Positions 6,131 to 7,141 of a DNA stretch of 7,141 nucleotides are shown here, one piece after another (positions within the stretch are counted from its first letter, which is position 1; each line of letters starts with the position of its first letter). Position numbers and translations under genes: made by a program. Below the pieces are notes generated by a model. It saw nothing but the letters and a program-made list of their open reading frames with translations, ran no database searches and had not been told where the DNA came from. Source of the DNA: an uncultured Campylobacter sp. (lineage in GTDB: Bacteria; Campylobacterota; Campylobacteria; Campylobacterales; Campylobacteraceae); NCBI RefSeq assembly GCF_938045205.1, contig NZ_CALIMY010000054.1, forward strand, positions 1 through 7,141, in the 5' to 3' direction.

Positions 6131-6147
6131 CGGCGCGAAGCGCGCCG
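6131..6147 (+). terminator. Perfect 7-bp GC hairpin between enzyme and repair genes
   Basis: CGGCGCG (6131-6137), loop AAG, CGCGCCG (6141-6147), followed by AATTT. It is the strongest short hairpin in the window, 94 bases after the upstream stop codon and 33 before the next start. Only a weak T tract follows, so it may terminate, attenuate, or simply protect the upstream transcript. Confidence 0.4.
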
Positions 6148-6179
6148 AATTTGACGACGAAATTTAACGAAAGGCGAAA

Positions 6180-6620
6180 ATGAGACTTTGGACGATAAGC
6201 TTTAAATATCTCGACGCAAGGGGGCTCCTGGCGCTGTGGCGCGAGGCGCTGCTAGCTAAAAACGTGCTGGCTGGGCTTACTAAAGGCTACAAAAATCACC
6301 CGCAGCTTGACCGCTTTTACGCGCACGAAAACGCGCTAGAGGCGATAAATGCGTATCTGGCGGAGGTTTATGCGCAGAGCTGCGCTCGCGGGTATAAATT
6401 TGATGCAGGAAAAGTTGGCGAATTTGACGAGCGAAATTTAGCCAAAATAGCCGTCTCTCGCGGTCAGATCGAGTATGAATTCGCCTTTTTGCAAGAGAAG
6501 CTAAAATCGCGCGACAGAGTAGTTTACGAGCGAAATTTAAGCGTAAAAAATATAGAAATAGCTAGCATTTTTGAGGAGGTTGCAGGCGGGATTGAGCCGT
6601 GGGAGAAGGTTAAAATTTAG
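6180..6620 (+). CDS. Pyrimidine dimer DNA glycosylase / endonuclease V family protein
   Basis: A 146-residue protein of the T4 endonuclease V-like family (Pyr_excise). It shows the bacterial pattern MRLW...KYLDARGLLALWREALL (residues 1-25), then TKGYKNHPQLDRF (34-46) and ALEAINAYLAEVY (52-64), and then GYKFD (71-75). Characterised relatives cut the N-glycosidic bond of UV-induced pyrimidine dimers and nick the abasic site. In T4 endonuclease V the nucleophile is the amino group of Thr2 and the key acid is Glu23. Here E22 in LWREAL aligns with Glu23, but residue 2 is Arg and no Thr is available, so activity and specificity are uncertain. The C-terminal third (about 85-146) matches nothing I recognise. 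AAAGG (6170-6174), five bases upstream, supports the start. It is cytoplasmic and convergent with fhs. Confidence 0.82.
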   Translation: MRLWTISFKYLDARGLLALWREALLAKNVLAGLTKGYKNHPQLDRFYAHENALEAINAYLAEVYAQSCARGYKFDAGKVGEFDERNLAKIAVSRGQIEYEFAFLQEKLKSRDRVVYERNLSVKNIEIASIFEEVAGGIEPWEKVKI

Positions 6621-6685
6621 CTCTGTTTCGCGCAGGATTTTTGGCTTGCCTAGGCAAATTTGATCAATAAAAACGCCAAAATACG

Positions 6686-6716
6686 TTACGTCGATTTTCC
6701 CCTAAATTTGACGTAA
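6686..6716. terminator. Candidate bidirectional terminator hairpin
   Basis: TTACGTCGA (6686-6694) pairs with TTTGACGTAA (6707-6716). After one T-T mismatch, TTT (6696-6698) pairs with AAA (6704-6706), leaving a CCCCT loop. That is about 12 pairs, one of them G-T. On the minus strand the hairpin is followed within 20 bases by TTTT and TTTTT runs, which suits termination of leftward fhs transcription. On the plus strand only A-rich sequence follows. Confidence 0.35.
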
Positions 6717-6797
6717 AAATCTCAAATTTACGATTAGTGGCGATTCGCCAAAAAGGCAAGCAATTTTATCCGCTTTGGCGAGAAATTATGGGCAATT

Positions 6798-6843
6798 CGT
6801 CAAATTTTAAAAGGCGAGCCTAACGTCAAATTCTCGTCAAATT
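6798..6843 (+). repeat. Three CGTCAAATT direct repeats
   Basis: CGTCAAATT occurs at 6798-6806, 6824-6832 and 6835-6843, with an inverted relative (AAATTTGACG) in the hairpin at 6705-6714. AGGCGA (6812-6817) and TCGCCT (6843-6848) also form an inverted repeat across the second and third copies, followed by CTGTTTTT. That arrangement could itself act as a plus-strand terminator. Confidence 0.45.
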
Positions 6844-6973
6844 CGCCTCTGTTTTTAAAAATCAAAGCCGATCCGCAAAATCCCGCACTTAAAATTTACC
6901 CGCAAGCGAGCAAATTCAGCTAAATTTTGCAAATCGGTAACTCTACTCCGCTCTCATCTGAGTACCTACGAAT

Positions 6974-7015
6974 GCTAAGCTTAAATCACGACTAGACCGG
7001 TGAGCTAAGCTTAAA
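6974..7015. repeat. Direct repeat GCTAAGCTTAAA, 30-bp spacing
   Basis: Perfect 12-base copies lie at 6974-6985 and 7004-7015, each containing the palindrome TAAGCTTA. They start 30 bp apart, close to three helical turns, which would place two sites on the same face of DNA. The position downstream of both flanking genes argues against a classical operator. Confidence 0.5.
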
Positions 7016-7062
7016 CCCCAAGGCGTGCACGCAACAAAAATGGATGCGCAAAAAATAAAATT

Positions 7063-7141
7063 TCATGCCAGTCCGCTTATTACGCCATCGCTCGTAATCT
7101 TCATATTTAGCGCGTTAGGTACCTTCGGTAGCCCCGGCATA
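7063..7141 (-). CDS. fhs: Formate-tetrahydrofolate ligase, C-terminal end only
   Basis: On the minus strand a frame enters at the right edge and ends at TGA (7065-7063), giving 25 codons that start MPGLPKVPNALNMK and end GVISGLA. This matches the conserved C-terminus of formate-tetrahydrofolate ligase (10-formyl-THF synthetase), where family members read roughly MPGLPKVPAA...I...DG.I.GL(F/A) before stopping. The enzyme joins formate to tetrahydrofolate using ATP and feeds one-carbon units to purine and initiator-tRNA formylation. All catalytic residues lie outside the window. The gene runs leftward, convergent with the endonuclease V homologue. The identification rests on a short but distinctive tail; a chance match is unlikely. 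Confidence 0.82.
   Translation of the reverse strand, partial: MPGLPKVPNALNMKITSDGVISGLA

Larger units (their letters stand above)
6621..7062. other. Convergent intergenic region, no credible gene
   Basis: Stop codons are frequent in all frames on both strands between the repair gene and fhs. The region contains a 12-base perfect palindrome TTGCCTAGGCAA (6646-6657), a long hairpin (6686-6716), a short TGGCG-ATT-CGCCA hairpin around 6740, repeated CGTCAAATT words (6798-6843), a 30-bp-spaced direct repeat (6974-7015) and the palindrome GCGTGCACGC (7023-7032). No tRNA, rRNA or mobile-element ends were recognised. Confidence 0.65.

Noticed and set aside
6940..7018. tRNA-like stretch on the minus strand (TTAGCTCACCGGTCTAG resembles a D-arm)
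   Set aside because: No GTTCGAATC-type T-arm, no closing GAGC for the D-stem and no pairing acceptor stem at the right distance.
2101..7062. CRISPR array or mobile-element ends among the intergenic repeats
   Set aside because: Repeat units are degenerate, too short or unevenly spaced; there are no unique equal-length spacers, cas genes, transposase or target-site duplications.
1..7141. A multi-gene defence or biosynthetic system linking the VWA protein, PLP enzyme and endonuclease V homologue
   Set aside because: The genes are separated by 140-600 bp with their own ribosome sites, have unrelated predicted roles and include housekeeping neighbours, so nothing supports one system.

Overview
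The window looks like chromosome from a Campylobacterota bacterium, most likely a Campylobacter of the mid-GC oral group (C. gracilis, C. showae or C. rectus type). The clues are intergenic DNA saturated with AAATTT-like words, AAGGA/GGAGG ribosome sites, poorly conserved -35 boxes, and genes in which GC-rich codons alternate with AT-rich words. The species is an inference. The genes are well separated and nothing looks like a tight multi-gene operon.

Layout, left to right. (1) At 1-1882 lies the 3' part of a plus-strand gene for a large beta-propeller protein, with LVIVD-type repeats in its N-terminal half and a DGGxxL/KxDxxG propeller in its C-terminal half. The frame is open through the left edge, so the first ATG in view is internal. 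It is followed by a possible 57-codon ORF (1927-2100). (2) At 2101-2446 is an untranslated stretch with a degenerate 55-bp tandem duplication and a recurring GACAAR word. (3) At 2447-3340 is a ten-helix EamA/DMT-family inner-membrane transporter. (4) At 3341-3623 is a quasi-periodic array of AAAATT words about every 13-18 bp. (5) At 3624-4337 is an exported von Willebrand factor A (VWA) domain protein with an intact MIDAS metal site. (6) At 4338-4930 is 593 bp without a credible gene but with three sizeable inverted repeats. (7) At 4931-6037 is a PLP enzyme of the D-serine dehydratase / D-threonine aldolase family behind a near-perfect Shine-Dalgarno. (8) At 6180-6620 is a T4 endonuclease V-like pyrimidine-dimer glycosylase homologue. 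(9) At 6621-7062 is a convergent intergenic region with hairpins and short repeats. (10) At 7063-7141, minus strand, are the last 25 codons of formate-tetrahydrofolate ligase (fhs).

The genes do not form an obvious pathway: a surface or periplasmic propeller protein, an exporter-like permease, a periplasmic VWA protein, a D-amino-acid enzyme, a DNA-repair enzyme and a one-carbon enzyme. The first gene is clearly AT-richer (ATA, TTA and AAA codons) than the later ones (ATC, CTC/CTG, GCG, CGC), which suggests a different history. I see no integrase, transposase, CRISPR array, toxin-antitoxin pair or recognisable defence operon. The least ordinary material is the structured intergenic DNA, the endonuclease V homologue that lacks the canonical Thr2, and the secreted VWA protein.
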